Shown here: positions 35,459 through 46,674 of the stretch, piece after piece | How the letters are laid out: the number at the start of each line of letters is the position of its first letter | How positions within the stretch are numbered: the first letter of the stretch is position 1 | Source: Powellomyces hirtus | Lineage: Eukaryota > Chytridiomycota > Chytridiomycetes > Spizellomycetales > Powellomycetaceae | Direction of reading: 5' to 3' | NCBI GenBank assembly: GCA_025526995.1 | Contig: JAHLKG010000021.1 | Location: forward strand, 372,001 to 436,000 | DNA: 64,000 bases | Notes under the pieces: generated by a model | The model's database searches: none | Told to the model about the DNA's origin: nothing | The model's input: the letters and a program-made list of their open reading frames with translations, nothing else | Program-made: the position numbers and the translations under genes

Positions 35459-36460
35459 TTACACGGTGGTGCCAAACAGGTTGGTAATTTTCCATCGGTT
35501 GTTGAGTCGCTTCCTAGCTTTCCGGTAAGCATGCAGCTGACGGACCCATTCGTCGGCCGTGTAGACATCAACTTGCGGTGCCCAGTGGACGGATTTGCTG
35601 TTGATGGGTGTAGCGGGGGTGACGACGGATTCGAGCATGTTGCGGATGGCGAGGAGTTGGGTGGACGATAGGGACGGGTGGGAGGAGAGTTGGGCGGATG
35701 TGGGTGTGTTGGCGGGAGTGGGTGGGACGGCAGCGCTGGCGGCGGTGGGCAACGACCTGGCCGATTCCATAAAGCTGGCGTCGCCTGATTCGTCAGGGGA
35801 CTTGCCGAGGCTTCCGGTCGAGTTCCGGCGTCGGTGCTTGGTGGTGGTGTTGATGGAGGGAGTAGGGCGCCGCATGGCGCTGGGTATGGCGAGAGTGGTA
35901 GTGCTGGCACGTCGTGGAGCGAGCATGTCGTCGGGCAGGGAGAACGGACCGATTCCATCGTCGTCGCTGAAAGAGGAGCCCGGGTTGGCATCGTCGTCGT
36001 CGTCGTCCTCGACCTGGTCGTTGCCGTCGTCTTCCTCCCCTTCTGCGGGCTCGTTGCTGTCGCTGGCGGTGGACGTGTCAGACTTTTGGTCTCCTTCCTC
36101 CTCCAGCATGTCCATTTCTCCGCCCATATCTGTATCGAGATTAACGACACCGCCAGGAGAGTGGTGATTGAGATTTTCTCCTCCTGCAGCAGCTGGTGCG
36201 AGGGGTTTGGCGGCGACGAGGCCGTCGGGGGCTTTGCACGGGACGAGGCGGTCGACAGCGGTGGGGTCCTGCTTGGAGACGGACTTTTCTGGAAAAGACT
36301 TTACGTAGCCGGTGAGTTTCCGACGGAAGCCACGGCTGGAGAGTTTTGTCTTTTTTGTGTTTGTGGTAGCAGCAGGGTGGTGGTTGTGGGCGAGTTTCCC
36401 TTCTGGGATGGGGATGGCGATGGCGGTGGAGGGCGTCGGAGCGCCGGTTGCAGCAGGCAT
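35459..36460 (-). CDS. Uncharacterised disordered protein
   Basis: A single exon of 333 aa. Basic N-terminus (KKTKLSSRGFRRKLTGYV), a long acidic Asp/Glu run in the middle, Ser/Thr/Pro-rich linkers, and a compact, better ordered C-terminus (VHWAPQVDVYTADEWVRQL, WKITNLFGTTV). KSVHW fits the loose PP1-docking pattern [RK]xVx[FW]. No known domain was recognised. It is accepted as a gene because of its length and protein-like composition in one frame; the antisense frame is also open, so strand is inferred. Confidence 0.6.
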   Translation of the reverse strand: MPAATGAPTPSTAIAIPIPEGKLAHNHHPAATTNTKKTKLSSRGFRRKLTGYVKSFPEKSVSKQDPTAVDRLVPCKAPDGLVAAKPLAPAAAGGENLNHHSPGGVVNLDTDMGGEMDMLEEEGDQKSDTSTASDSNEPAEGEEDDGNDQVEDDDDDDANPGSSFSDDDGIGPFSLPDDMLAPRRASTTTLAIPSAMRRPTPSINTTTKHRRRNSTGSLGKSPDESGDASFMESARSLPTAASAAVPPTPANTPTSAQLSSHPSLSSTQLLAIRNMLESVVTPATPINSKSVHWAPQVDVYTADEWVRQLHAYRKARKRLNNRWKITNLFGTTV

Positions 36461-37010
36461 GGCTGTGGAGAATGGAGATGATCCCTTGTGAGTGAGTGAG
36501 TGAGTGAGTGGGTTGATGGGATAAGGGAGTGGGCGGGGGGGAGTTAAATAATAGGATAGGAAGAATTAATTCCGATGGGGGTGGGCAAGCGTCTCACAAC
36601 GCACTCACGCGAGCGAGCGAGTGACAAGGAAAGAGGGAAAGGAAGGAGGGGGGCGCTGTTTCAGAAGAGGACGGACGATTGGCTGCACATGTCCCATAAA
36701 GTCAGTCACTCACTCAGTCAGTCAGTCAGGAGGGAAAGAGGGAAAGAGGGAGGGAGAGGCTATCTATCTATCTACTAATAGGCTCAGGCTCATGTGAGTT
36801 CTTGGGAGATACTAGATAGTGGATGATGCTCGATGAAGGAGGCGTGACACTATATCTAGCTTGTCTCCATCCATTTGTCCATCGACGTGTCCATTCTAGC
36901 ATCCATCCTCCTGGTCTCCCACTCCTGACTCCTGACTCATCCTGCCCCGCTCGCTACTTGTATCCTCCTAGTCTGACCGTAGTCACATGCCCTGCGAATA
37001 GACCACCAGG
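36461..37010. other. Intergenic with microsatellites
   Basis: Contains (GTGA)n at 36488-36511, CAGT repeats around 36701-36729 and CTAT repeats near 36757-36773. No gene seen. Ends at the Harbinger insertion site. Confidence 0.6.
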
Positions 37011-37157
37011 TAAGAGCATCTTTAACGGCAGGCATTTAATTGTGGCACAGCAGTCACGTGTGAAACCCCGAATTTTTAAAGTTCCCACTTGCCAACCTAC
37101 ACGTTGACGCTAATTTCTTGCTTTACTTGTAATAATGCCCAAATAGACCGGTCGAGC

Positions 37158-38561
37158 ATGCTTGACAAATTCTGGGCCAAGTACGATACAAGGCAGTGGG
37201 GTAGTCGCATTTTACAACGGAGACTGGAACGAAAAGAAGATGTGGAAAGAAAAACAGCAAGAAAGCGCCTCCGCAATCGTGACCGCCTTAGGGCACTAGG
37301 ACAAGAGCGTCTACTTCGAGACTATTTCAGCGCTGATTGCATCTACAGTGAAAAGGATTTTAGGCGCCGCTTCCGAATGTCACGCCAGCTTTTCCTGCGT
37401 ATTCAAGCAGATCTGTGCAAAAGTGACCGTTACTTTAAACCAGTAAGTACGCTACTAAGTACCCGTTGGCCACGCAGTACGTGGCCACGCAGTATGTTTG
37501 TTTTAATCACAAATTCCGCAATAGCGTCGTGACTGTACAGGACTTACTGGTCTCTCATCCGAACAAAAGCTTACTGCCGCACTACGCATGCTCGCCTACG
37601 GTATTGCAGCAGATGCTGTGGACGAGTACGTTCGCTGCGCCGAAGCTACTGCAACAGTTGCATTACACTGCTTCTGTGCTGCCATTGTGCACATCTATGC
37701 CGCTACTTACCTGAGACCGCCAAACCAAAATGACCTAAATCATATATTGCGGATCAACAGGCAACGTGGTTTTCCTGGACTGCTTGGTTCTCTGGACTGC
37801 ATGCACTGGGCATGGAAGAACTGTCCTCGAGCGTGGGCCGGTCAGTTTCAAGGCAAGGAAAAGGTTCCGACAATTATTTTGAAAGCGGTTGCAACCTACG
37901 ATTTACGAATTTGGCATTGCTTTTTTGGCGTTCCCGGCGCTAACAATGACATTAATGTCTTGGACCGCTCCCCTCTCTTTGATGACCAACTGGCTGGTCG
38001 CACACCAAACCTCAATTACGAGATTAATGGACGTCAATACACTCAAGGTGCGTTGCGTGGTGCGTGGTGCGTACCTGCACATTGCGTGGTACAATATTGC
38101 ATAGCACATACTCACGAAGAGCATTACTAGGATATTATTTGGTGGATGGAATATACCCTCCTTGGGCGATGTTTGTGCAGACGTTCTCACAGCCTGACTG
38201 CAAAAAGAAGAAGTTTTTCGCTCAAATGCAAGAGGCAGTGCGCAAAGACATAGAGCGTGCCTTTGGAGCACTACAAGCGCGATGGCACATTATTCAACGG
38301 CCCGCTCGTGGGTGGCATCGCGCGCAACTGGGAAATATCATGAAGACCTGTGTGATTTTGCACAACATGATTATCGAGGATCAAGGAGATGCGGCAATGG
38401 AAGATATAGCAGAGGATTTTGCTGACATTAACATCTCTCTGGGCGGTCGCGAAGAAACATCGCAACAAATAAGGAGAAAAACATTGCGTGACTCTGTGCT
38501 TCATCATCAGTTGTGCGCAGACCTAATACAACACTTATGGGAATGGAAGGGTGGTCAATAA
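37158..38561 (+). CDS. Harbinger transposase (DDE_Tnp_4 type)
   Basis: Three exons (37158-37442, 37525-38047, 38131-38561) give 412 aa. The N-terminal part has RRRFRMSRQLFLRI and GLSSEQKLTAALRMLAYG, typical of plant and animal PIF transposases. The catalytic triad is visible: first Asp in GLLGSLDCMHWAWKNC, second Asp in NNDINVLDRSPLF, and Glu in RKDIERAFGALQARW. The linker motif GYYLVDGIYPPW is formed across the second splice. Both introns are needed to keep the frame. The gene appears intact. Met at 37158 was chosen; an upstream Met in frame at 37089 is possible. Confidence 0.92.
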
Positions 38562-38761
38562 ATTGCATGAATTGTTTGCAATCCCTGAAACATGTCAGTG
38601 CGACTCAATGAGAGCATGCGAGCGTGCGACGCAAACTGGAACCTTTTGATATATTCCTTCAAAGGGTTGACTGTTTCTTTGACACATGTCAATATGTCTC
38701 AAAAGCGTTTTTATACTTATACTATACTAGGGTAGCAATGCCCCGCTGTTTTCTCATCACA

Positions 38762-39228
38762 ATGCCTCGCCCTAAGAAACCGAGAGTCCAAACTGACGCT
38801 GAGCGTCAAGCTGAAGAGGATGCAGCAGCTCTTGTAATTTGTTAAATTACTATACTGCTTATAACACACCACTTAATTTGTTTGTATCAGGTTGCAAGGC
38901 GCGCAGTGCAGCTTCGTCAGCTGCAGCGCCAGTACCCACGCCTCTACCAAGAGGCAATGAAGGAGCACCTTGACGAGGTGAATTGGGATATGGCCGCGGC
39001 AAAGGTAAGTGTAATATTATTTTCTGCTGACCTCGTTTGTACTAACTGCGGCAACTTGTAACTCAGGCCAAATTTGATCAAGTGACCGCATACGCGGAGA
39101 AATGGGTCCGCGCCTTTGCTTGGAGAGAAGGGGAGGGGAGGAAGAGGGGAGAAGAGGGGACGGGGCAAAGGGGGACGGGGCAAGGGGGGTCGGGGCAAGG
39201 AGGAAGTGGAGAAGGAGGAAACGGGTGA
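38762..39228 (+). CDS. Third, small basic gene inside the Harbinger element
   Basis: Three exons (38762-38833, 38891-39004, 39067-39228) join in phase 0 to give 115 aa; an in-frame Met at 38738 would add eight residues. The N-terminus is basic (MPRPKKPRVQTDAERQAEED), the middle is a predicted helix rich in Arg, Gln and Leu (ARRAVQLRQLQRQYPRLY), and the last ~40 residues are a Gly/Glu/Arg-rich repeat (EGTGQRGTGQGGSGQGG). No known domain recognised. It lies between the two standard Harbinger genes and has no partner outside the element. Could encode a DNA- or RNA-binding accessory protein, or captured sequence. Confidence 0.55.
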
Positions 39229-39296
39229 AAGTCCCGAGCAAAGCGACCGTTAAACTTGGTGGCTACCTTAACCGGTAGACAGGTTTTTTATTCACG

Positions 39297-40364
39297 CTAG
39301 CTGCTATCCTCAGTTTGCAGCTCTTTGGCCAAGTGAGACAAGGCCTTTTGAGCAATGGGGCTTTCATGCCCAAAGAGCTGTACCAGTCTTTCCACCCTGC
39401 TAAGACGCTGCTCGTTCTCCTTCAATTGTAGCTCACGTTGCTGTATTTCCAGCTGTTGTTTCACAAGTTCCAACTCTTCATCCTTCAGTAAGTCCTCATC
39501 TCGTCGGCGCTTTGCTCGTTTGATACCAATTGGACGGACTTCGTCCTCTTCTCCTGCTGCCTTTTGTGGCGTTTTCTTGCTGTCTGCCATAAATCTAAAT
39601 AGAGTTGATGTTAAAGCATTTCTTTACCACACAGTGCGCATTGTGCAGGTACGCACAACGTTACCACGCAGTACGCAGGTACGCATCACGCAGTATGTTG
39701 CCACGCAATTAATTGCTTACCTGGGGCAGTTCTGCAGTAAATTGTAGGCGTGAAGCAGGACAAACTTTGGCTTTTCCGCTCCGTAGTAGAAGTCTTCTCC
39801 TAGAAGCACGATTTGGTCTCTAGTGGCGCCACTGGGCAATGAAGCTGTGGCTGAGCGTATATGTCCTGCGAATTTGGCAACCGCGCGAGACACAACCCCC
39901 CAGCGGTTTTTCAGCGAGCTTCTGGTCCGCGCTTCGTCTGGTGGATTGTCGTTGAACACCTTATGGATTCGACTCCAAAATGCATCTGCTTTCTGCTCGT
40001 TGCCGGTGATGGAGTCCTCAGATATCTGAATCCAGACCACGCATAGGCGCTCGTCTTCTGTGCGGGAGAACCCTTTTCCTCTTGCGCCACGCCACAAGGA
40101 TGATTCTGAGGGAGGTGTGGCCTGCGCTTGCGGTGCAAGTGTTTGGCGTGGAGTTAGCGGTGCGGCCTGTGGCGGAGCTGGTAAAGCCAAAGGGAAATGT
40201 ATAGGCGGGACAAGTAGGCTGCTTTCTCCAGATTCTGTGTAGGTAGCTCCAGTATACGCGGCCGGGTTCTGTTTTAGCAAAGCTTGCGCAGCAACAGAAT
40301 GCGGGTTTTGAGCAATCAACTGTGCAATTCGTGCTATAATGGGGTCTGCCATGACAAAAGGCAA
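39297..40364 (-). CDS. Harbinger Myb/SANT-like DNA-binding protein
   Basis: Two exons (39721-40364, 39297-39594) give 313 aa. A Pro/Ala-rich N-terminus precedes a Myb-like trihelix region (GFSRTEDERLCVVWIQISED, NEQKADAFWSRIHKVF, RTRSSLKNRW). Exon 2 carries RPIGIKRAKRRRDEDLL followed by a coiled coil rich in Glu and Gln, the pattern of the second protein of PIF/Harbinger elements. That protein usually binds the terminal repeats and helps the transposase enter the nucleus. It is transcribed toward the transposase gene. Confidence 0.85.
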
Positions 40365-40566
40365 CTTTACCGGGCCGACTGTTGGGAGGCTTTATTTTAA
40401 AAGCTGGGAGGCGACCGGTTTCAAATATGAACTGTGGCGCATGAAAGTAGCGACGCTTAGTACAAAATAGCGCCCCCGCGCCACACCTATAACAGTGCTT
40501 TGGGAACCACGGGCTTCAAATTTTGACTGTGCCACAATTAAATGCCTGCCGTTAAAGATGCTCTAA

Positions 40567-41154
40567 AAGAAATAGACTCGACCAACGATCGCGCTTTGTC
40601 AGCAAACGTAGCCCTGGCTGGAATGCATTGCGTGGCTGTTCTTGGCTCTGGTTGACCGACTGACTCCTCCCTCGCCAACAACAGACAATCCCCGTCAACC
40701 CTGACAAAAGGAAACAAACGGGTAGCAAATTCGCAGGGGGCCACTGGATCATTCTTCTGCATTCGCTTCTCTCAGTACGTTCGCATCTGTGTGTGTTCTG
40801 TGCCGTCTTTCGTACCTCTCGTGCTGCCTGCCGCCCGCCGAAAAAAGTGTCGATATCCTCGTGTGTGAGTGTTCGATTGATGGCTTAGGTTCGCGAACCC
40901 CGTTACGGTAGCAATAACGGCTTAGTTGACCTGCGGTGCGCCTTTTCCTCTCTTTCAACCACCATAGACGCCAAGACGAAACCTCTAGTCCATATAGTCC
41001 GTATTCTCCTACCCCAGCATAGCATAACAAACAACCGCTGAACCGATACCTGAGCGCTCTTGGCAAATACCCTTGTGACAAAATAAAAAGAGCCGCCCCC
41101 AACGTTACTCGGTGTTGCTCGGCTGTGCAGCAGACGTTCACGGACCCCCGCAAG
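40567..41154. other. Upstream region of the zinc-finger gene
   Basis: Lies between the transposon end and the zinc-finger start codon; likely promoter and leader. No gene recognised. Confidence 0.5.
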
Positions 41155-43030
41155 ATGGCGTCAACCGAAACACCGGTACAGAACGGAAATGGCTTGCTGG
41201 CTACCCAGGTTGCCCCGGTAAGTGTTGCATATGCGGCTGCGCTTGTAAAGAGGCTGGGCTGGGCGCGGATGCTGGCAAGTGAAAACTCTCACTCATTAAG
41301 TTGACTGTCGCTGTAGACTGAAAGCCAACCAAGCGAGCTGAACGCGACCTTCTCTGCCCTACCCCCCACTCCTCCCACATTCGATCAACCCCAGCACGAC
41401 CACCATCATCAACCCAACCCTCCACTGCCTTCGCCCGGATCAGAAACTCTGCCAGCCGACTTTGCCGCGGCCGGGATATCGACCGCTCAGTGGCATTCCT
41501 TTCAGCAGCGGGTCTATCAACACCAGCAGCAGCACGGAGATGCGCTCGATGAAAAAGAGCTCCATCAGAAAGAACCGCTGCATCAGCATGAAACCGAACC
41601 AACCGCGTCACAGCAGCACGAGCAGCCACAGCAGACCGATCAAGCCGATCTGATCCCGAAACAAGAGCATCCGACCCAGCAGCAACACGAGTGGGCTCAA
41701 AACTTTGTTGTCAATGGTGCTGCCGAGCAGGCCCCCAGTGCCGTGGACCAACATGCGGCTTGGCAACAGCACATGTTTGCCGCATACGCGGGTTCCCAGA
41801 GTTCTCTCTCCACACTACCCCCTCCAACACCACAGCAACCGAATACCCCCGCATCCACCACCCGCGAGCATCCGTCGATAATAAGTAGAGCCACGGGCGG
41901 CAATGTAACTCGTTTTCCCAGCAACCTGAAACCGAAACCTTCCTCGGGCGTCAAAGCGGTTCCGGATCCAGAAGATCCCAACTTTGCCATCATCACCGAA
42001 ACGCGCGATGAGGTCACGGGTAAAGTCAAAAAACTGTTTCGCTGCGCGTATCCCGGATGCGGAAAGGTCTGTAACCGATTATACAATTTGAAATCGCACG
42101 TTTTGGTACATTCAAGTAAGAAACTAAAAAAGGGTTGACCGCGTCACGCACGGACGACATCACCTATTGTAACTCACATGTTCAACTTTCATAGATACCC
42201 GACCCTTCCAATGCGAGCACTGTTCCATGTCGTTTGCCCGGCGGCACGATCTCCAACGCCACCTGCGTTCCACGCATCAAAAGGAAAAGTCATTCATCTG
42301 TGATCGGTGTGGCCTGGTATGTCTCAAACCCCTCTGCTTCCTAGCGTTGCATCTGCTGGTCCTGATCTCATTTCATCTCCAGTCCTTTACCAGAGCGGAC
42401 GCCTATCGCCGCCATTTGATCGTAGAAGAAAAGAAGCGCACGGGTCAACCCATGACGCAGGAAGAAATGCAATTCGAGGTCGCCACCCATGCCGCAGCGG
42501 CAGCAGTAGCAGCTGCAGCCGCAGCCGCCGCTGCAAGTTCTGCAGCAAGCACCCCGCTCCCCACATCAACCCCACCCGCGACGCCTCAAGCATGCCCTCC
42601 CGCCTCATTTTCCCCAACCCTGGCGAATGTGCAGTTTGTGGATCATGTGGCTAACAGTGGATTACCCCAGAATTGGAACGTGGCGGGACATAGTATACCC
42701 TTTGTGGCGCCGCAGCCGAATGTGGCGGGGGCGTCGGTTTTTGGACTGCCGCCACAGCCCGAGACCAATGGCCCGCAGCAACCGCCACGTTTCACATTTC
42801 CTAAACCGATGGCAACCGCACAGCAGCATGAGCAAGAACCGCTGCCGCAACAAGAACAGGAGCAGCCATCCGCGCAGCCACCGCCAGCGCAGCAACAGTA
42901 CCCGGAATCACAACAACAACAACAGCAACAGGCGCACCAACAATCAGCCCTCGGCAAGGATGACCCACCTGAACAGTACATTCCTCCAGCTCCACCGGCA
43001 CACCAGCATCCAGGTCTCTCGGTCCCGTAA
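41155..43030 (+). CDS. C2H2 zinc-finger transcription factor
   Basis: Four exons (41155-41217, 41317-42115, 42195-42316, 42383-43030) give 543 aa. Long His/Gln-rich N-terminus, then three C2H2 fingers between about residues 263 and 342: CAYPGCGKVCNRLYNLKSH, FQCEHCSMSFARRHDLQRH, and FICDRCGL joined to SFTRADAYRRH by the third splice. The C-terminal half is Ala- and Gln/Pro-rich and is probably an activation region. The three-finger block with a leading CxxxxC finger resembles fungal stress or calcium-response regulators, but target genes cannot be read. Intron 3 (66 nt) is open and in frame, so retention would add 22 residues inside finger 3. The C-terminus is uncertain (see findings). Confidence 0.85.
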
Positions 43031-43562
43031 CCCACATCACTCAATACCCGCACCAAAACCATCAACACCATGCTGATGATATTCGTATCGACGCACCGCC
43101 CACAACCACCTTTGCAAACAAACAACCAACCCGGACTACCCTCCACGCGACAGAACCCCCTGTTCCCGCCAACTGACAGCAATCTCCCGCGTATTGCAAT
43201 CACCCACCCCACCACCCACCCATAGCACTACCAACCCGATACAGCAGCAGCAACCAACTACCCACCTCGCCCGCCGCGTAACGAGGACCCCGGAGCGGGA
43301 ACTCGTGTGAAACCCGTACCCTACCCACTATCTACACGCCCGTTGGACCCACCCATGTGAATTATAGATCCACAGTGATTTTTTTTTTGTTTCATGCGAC
43401 GCCAGACCGTTTGCGATGTTTTATTTTTTTTTGGGGGATTTGGCTGATAATAGAATGGGAACACCCAACAAAGAATTGAACACAAACGGGTGCCCATAGT
43501 GTCTTGTCTTGAGTATTTACGCACTCATCATTCGGCGGCAGAGAGAAAGGTGCAAAATGGAG
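43031..43562. other. 3' region of the zinc-finger gene
   Basis: C/A-rich, with an open frame to 43176 that may be a continuation of the zinc-finger protein. A T-rich patch near 43379-43437 follows. No other gene. Confidence 0.45.
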
Positions 43563-43644
43563 CGACACGAGCAGGATTTGAACCTGCGCGGGCAGAGCCC
43601 AATAGATTTCTAGTCTATCGCCTTAACCACTCGGCCATCGTGTC
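43563..43644 (-). tRNA. tRNA-Ser (anticodon AGA), copy 1
   Basis: An 82-base class II tRNA with a long variable arm. The acceptor GACACGA/TCGTGTC is fully paired. The anticodon stem ATAGA/TCTAT encloses CTAGAAA with anticodon AGA. The T-arm is GCAGG-TTCAAAT-CCTGC. On the minus strand a TTTT run follows at 43553-43556. Identical in sequence to copy 2 at 51870-51951. Confidence 0.95.
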
Positions 43645-43856
43645 CTTGTGTGACACTCCATAGTCTCTCCGCTGTGACTGACGGTACCTTCGCATTAACC
43701 TGTCATTTAGGTTAGGTAAGCGTCGCCTCCACTCCGCCCCTCCTAACGATTTTCCTGCAATGCCACACGTTTTTTCTGCAACGATAAATTGAAATACAAC
43801 CGCACCACAGCCACCGAGAGGAGAGGAAGATTGTCAGACAACAAACGGTTTAGAAG

Positions 43857-46674
43857 ATGATGGAGTCTGCATTTGAGTCGCCGGTGGAGACGCGGCGGGA
43901 GGAGGGGGAGGAGCAGGCGGATGCAGCGGCGGGAGCTGATGATGTTGTTGATGATGCTGTCAGTGGTGGAATGTCTCGCGTGGATGACGCGATGCACGAT
44001 GCAACCGGTGGAGGGGAGGAGACGGGTGGGGATGAGGTTGGACCGATGGGTGAGGAGGAACAGCGTGGCGGTGACCAAACGATGCAGGAACAGCGTGGCG
44101 GCGACGCGGGCGAACGAAACGAGGTGGACATACCACCACTACCCGCCGCGGACGCAGACGGGCAGCCGGGTGAGGAGCGACTCGTGCGTGAAGGGGATGG
44201 GCAGCCGAGTGAGGGTACGTGTTAATATATACATATGCCCTACTGCGGATGGAAATTGAGAAATGTGTTTTTTTTAACTTTTTTTTTAGAAGACGCATTA
44301 TTCGCAGCAACAGGCCTCCGGTCCCGCCTCGACCACTGGCACCGCAAGCGCTACGCCGGCGGGTTGCGCGACCGCCGCACGGACATTGAGTATTTCCATG
44401 CCGAGACGCAGACACCCACGCCGCAGGAACTTCGTGCTGCGGTAAGGTGGGGGGATTGTGGAGGGGTGAGAAGGAGGGGGGGGGGGGGATGTGAGGGTTG
44501 ACCTTTTTTTTTTGTAGAATGCCCCGTTGCGGTTCACGAGGGAGACGCAGACGAAATTTGAACGGAATCGCGTGGTGCAGGCTTTTAGGGAGTCGGGGAC
44601 ACAGATGGTGAGAGAGAGAGAGAGGGAGAGAGGGACAGAGAGAGAAACCACGTATGGGGGCAACCTTTTCTTAACCCCTGGTCCTTTTCTCCCTTCAGAG
44701 CAAACGCGGCTGCTACATCTCCACCTCGAGCGACACTGTCCTAACGGCGCATCCCTACACATCGGCGGCTGCACACGCGGCATTCGTGGAGGGCACCGTG
44801 ATCAAGCTGCAGTGCTGGGCGCGCCGCCTCTTTGCCGTGCGGCGGGTGCGCGCGCTCCGCGCCGAACGCGCGCGCCGCACGCGCGCTGTGCTGGACAAGG
44901 AGCGCCGCCGCCGCGAATTGGCCGAGAAGAAACGTCGCCGTGAGGTCGAGAGTCGCGTGCATCCGAAATCGGCCAAGGATTTCGAGGTGCTGTATAATGG
45001 GTTGGAAAGTGAGTTGGGTTGGGGCAAATGGGCACAGTCAGAAGATCTATGGGGGGGGGGGGGGGGGTGACCGGGAACACTATCTTGCTACTTGAGTATT
45101 TATTTTATTATTTTATTTGGTTGTAGCGTGGCGCCAACAGGAAACGCTCAAGATCAACGCCGCCAACTACTCTGAACCCGCGCGCCTCGCCGCCCTCGCC
45201 GATCTGCTGGACCAGGAAGCCGCGCTGATCCAGAAAATCGACCGGCTGCAGATCGCCGCGAACGAGGAGAATCGCGAGCGCAGAATCGTGCGGTTGCTCG
45301 ATGCTGTAAGTATGCGAGACCGATAACACACGCGACATACCTCCTCCCCCCCGCACGCGACCCGCACGTGGGGTATGGTATATGTAGTTTTATCGACATT
45401 TTTTTTTTTTTTTTTTTTTTGCATGCACGTCTCTCTCGCAGATGTCCTCGTCTAAAAAATGGACGGTCGGCAAACTCGGCACCGTGCAGGTGGACACGCC
45501 GCACACGATCCGCGCGCGCGAGCTCAAGGACCTGTACCACGCGCTCAACGTCCCGCTCGTGTCGGTCGATGAGCGGTTGCAGATCTTGTTGCATATCAAG
45601 TATACGGTCAAAGTAAGAGCGACAGTGGGGAGGGGGGAGGAGAGTCATGGTGGTGAACTTTTTTTTTGTTTTGTTGTTGCAGGAGTTTGATTGTAATTTG
45701 ACGAGAGAGATTGTGGAGTTGATTGACCGGGAGGGCGATCTGGTGAGTCGCGGGCGGGAGGCACGGAGCATGGAAGGTAAGGGTAGGGCATGAGTCTGCG
45801 AGCGTGGGGGGGTGAAACCAACATGTGCTTTTTCGCGGTGTGTTTTTGGCAGGCCTGCGACGACGCATCAGCAATTTGTTTTTGCAGTTTATCCAGACCC
45901 CCGAATTCAACCCCGAAGCCGCGCTCTATCAAAAGGTCAGTTTTGAGTACCGAGTTTCTTTCCTCCGGTACGGTAACGCACCATGTCAACGTAACGGGTT
46001 CTCTTCCCCTCTTGGATTGTGTCTCACAGTTCCCGGACGCGGGTCAATCGTGGAAACGCGACCAGGCCGTGTACTACTGCCGCAGCTGCACGCGGTACCT
46101 GGCGTCTACTGAATTCTACCTCTCGACGACGCTGACGCATCTGGGGAAATGCAAGGGGTGCACGACGGACGAGAACCTGGCGACGTCGCGCAAGGACGAC
46201 TCGGTGTACTCTGACCTGCTCAAGCTGATCCGGCTGCAAGAATTCCAGCGGCGCGCGCAGTCGGGTGTCCCCGCCGACCCGCACTACAACGCCATGTCGC
46301 TGCTGCAGGAGGCGGATATGCGGTACCTGGTCGAACGCGTGTGGAACCGCCAGAGCGCGGTCAGCGGCAGCCGGCAGCTCGAGTCGCTGGTGTTGACGCG
46401 GTGGGCGCCCCATGTCGAGTTGTCGCCGTGGAACTGCATCTTGTTGACCAAGGCCGAGGCGGCGACGCATGACCGGGCGCGTGCGCCGGAAGACCAGTAC
46501 TCGGAAGAGTTTGTGAGGAAGATTACGCAGAAACAGTTTGCGGCCAAGCAGCATTTTGCTCAGCTGCCGGCCATGGAAAAGTATCTGAGGCGCACGTATG
46601 TGGAAAACGGGCTAGGGAAAATGGTCCCGGCGAACACTCTGTCCAGCAGCACTCTTTCCACAAGCAGTTTCTGA
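43857..46674 (+). CDS. IQUB: IQUB-like flagellar/ciliary protein
   Basis: Nine exons (43857-44214, 44290-44441, 44518-44607, 44699-45008, 45127-45305, 45442-45612, 45683-45776, 45853-45935, 46030-46674) give 693 aa. An acidic disordered N-terminus is followed by a conserved GLRSRLDHWHRKRYAGGLRDRR region, an IQ motif with a basic coiled coil (VIKLQCWARRLFAVRRVRAL), and a cysteine-paired C-terminal domain (YYCRSCTRYL, KCKGCTTDEN, SPWNCILLTKAEA) typical of IQ and ubiquitin-like domain-containing protein. IQUB is a radial-spoke and axoneme-associated protein of motile cilia. The ubiquitin-like domain expected near the N-terminus was not seen. The ATG pair at 43857/43860 leaves the exact start open. 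Confidence 0.85.

Larger units (their letters stand above)
37011..40566. mobile_element. Complete PIF/Harbinger DNA transposon
   Basis: The element spans 37014-40563 (3550 bp). It has perfect 37-bp terminal inverted repeats at 37014-37050 and 40527-40563, beginning GAGCATCTTTAACGGC. Both sides are flanked by a TAA target duplication (37011-37013 and 40564-40566), matching the TWA preference of this superfamily. Inside are three spliced genes: a DDE transposase (+), a small basic protein (+) and a Myb/SANT-like protein (-). Perfect ends and intact reading frames indicate a recent, possibly still active insertion. Confidence 0.95.
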
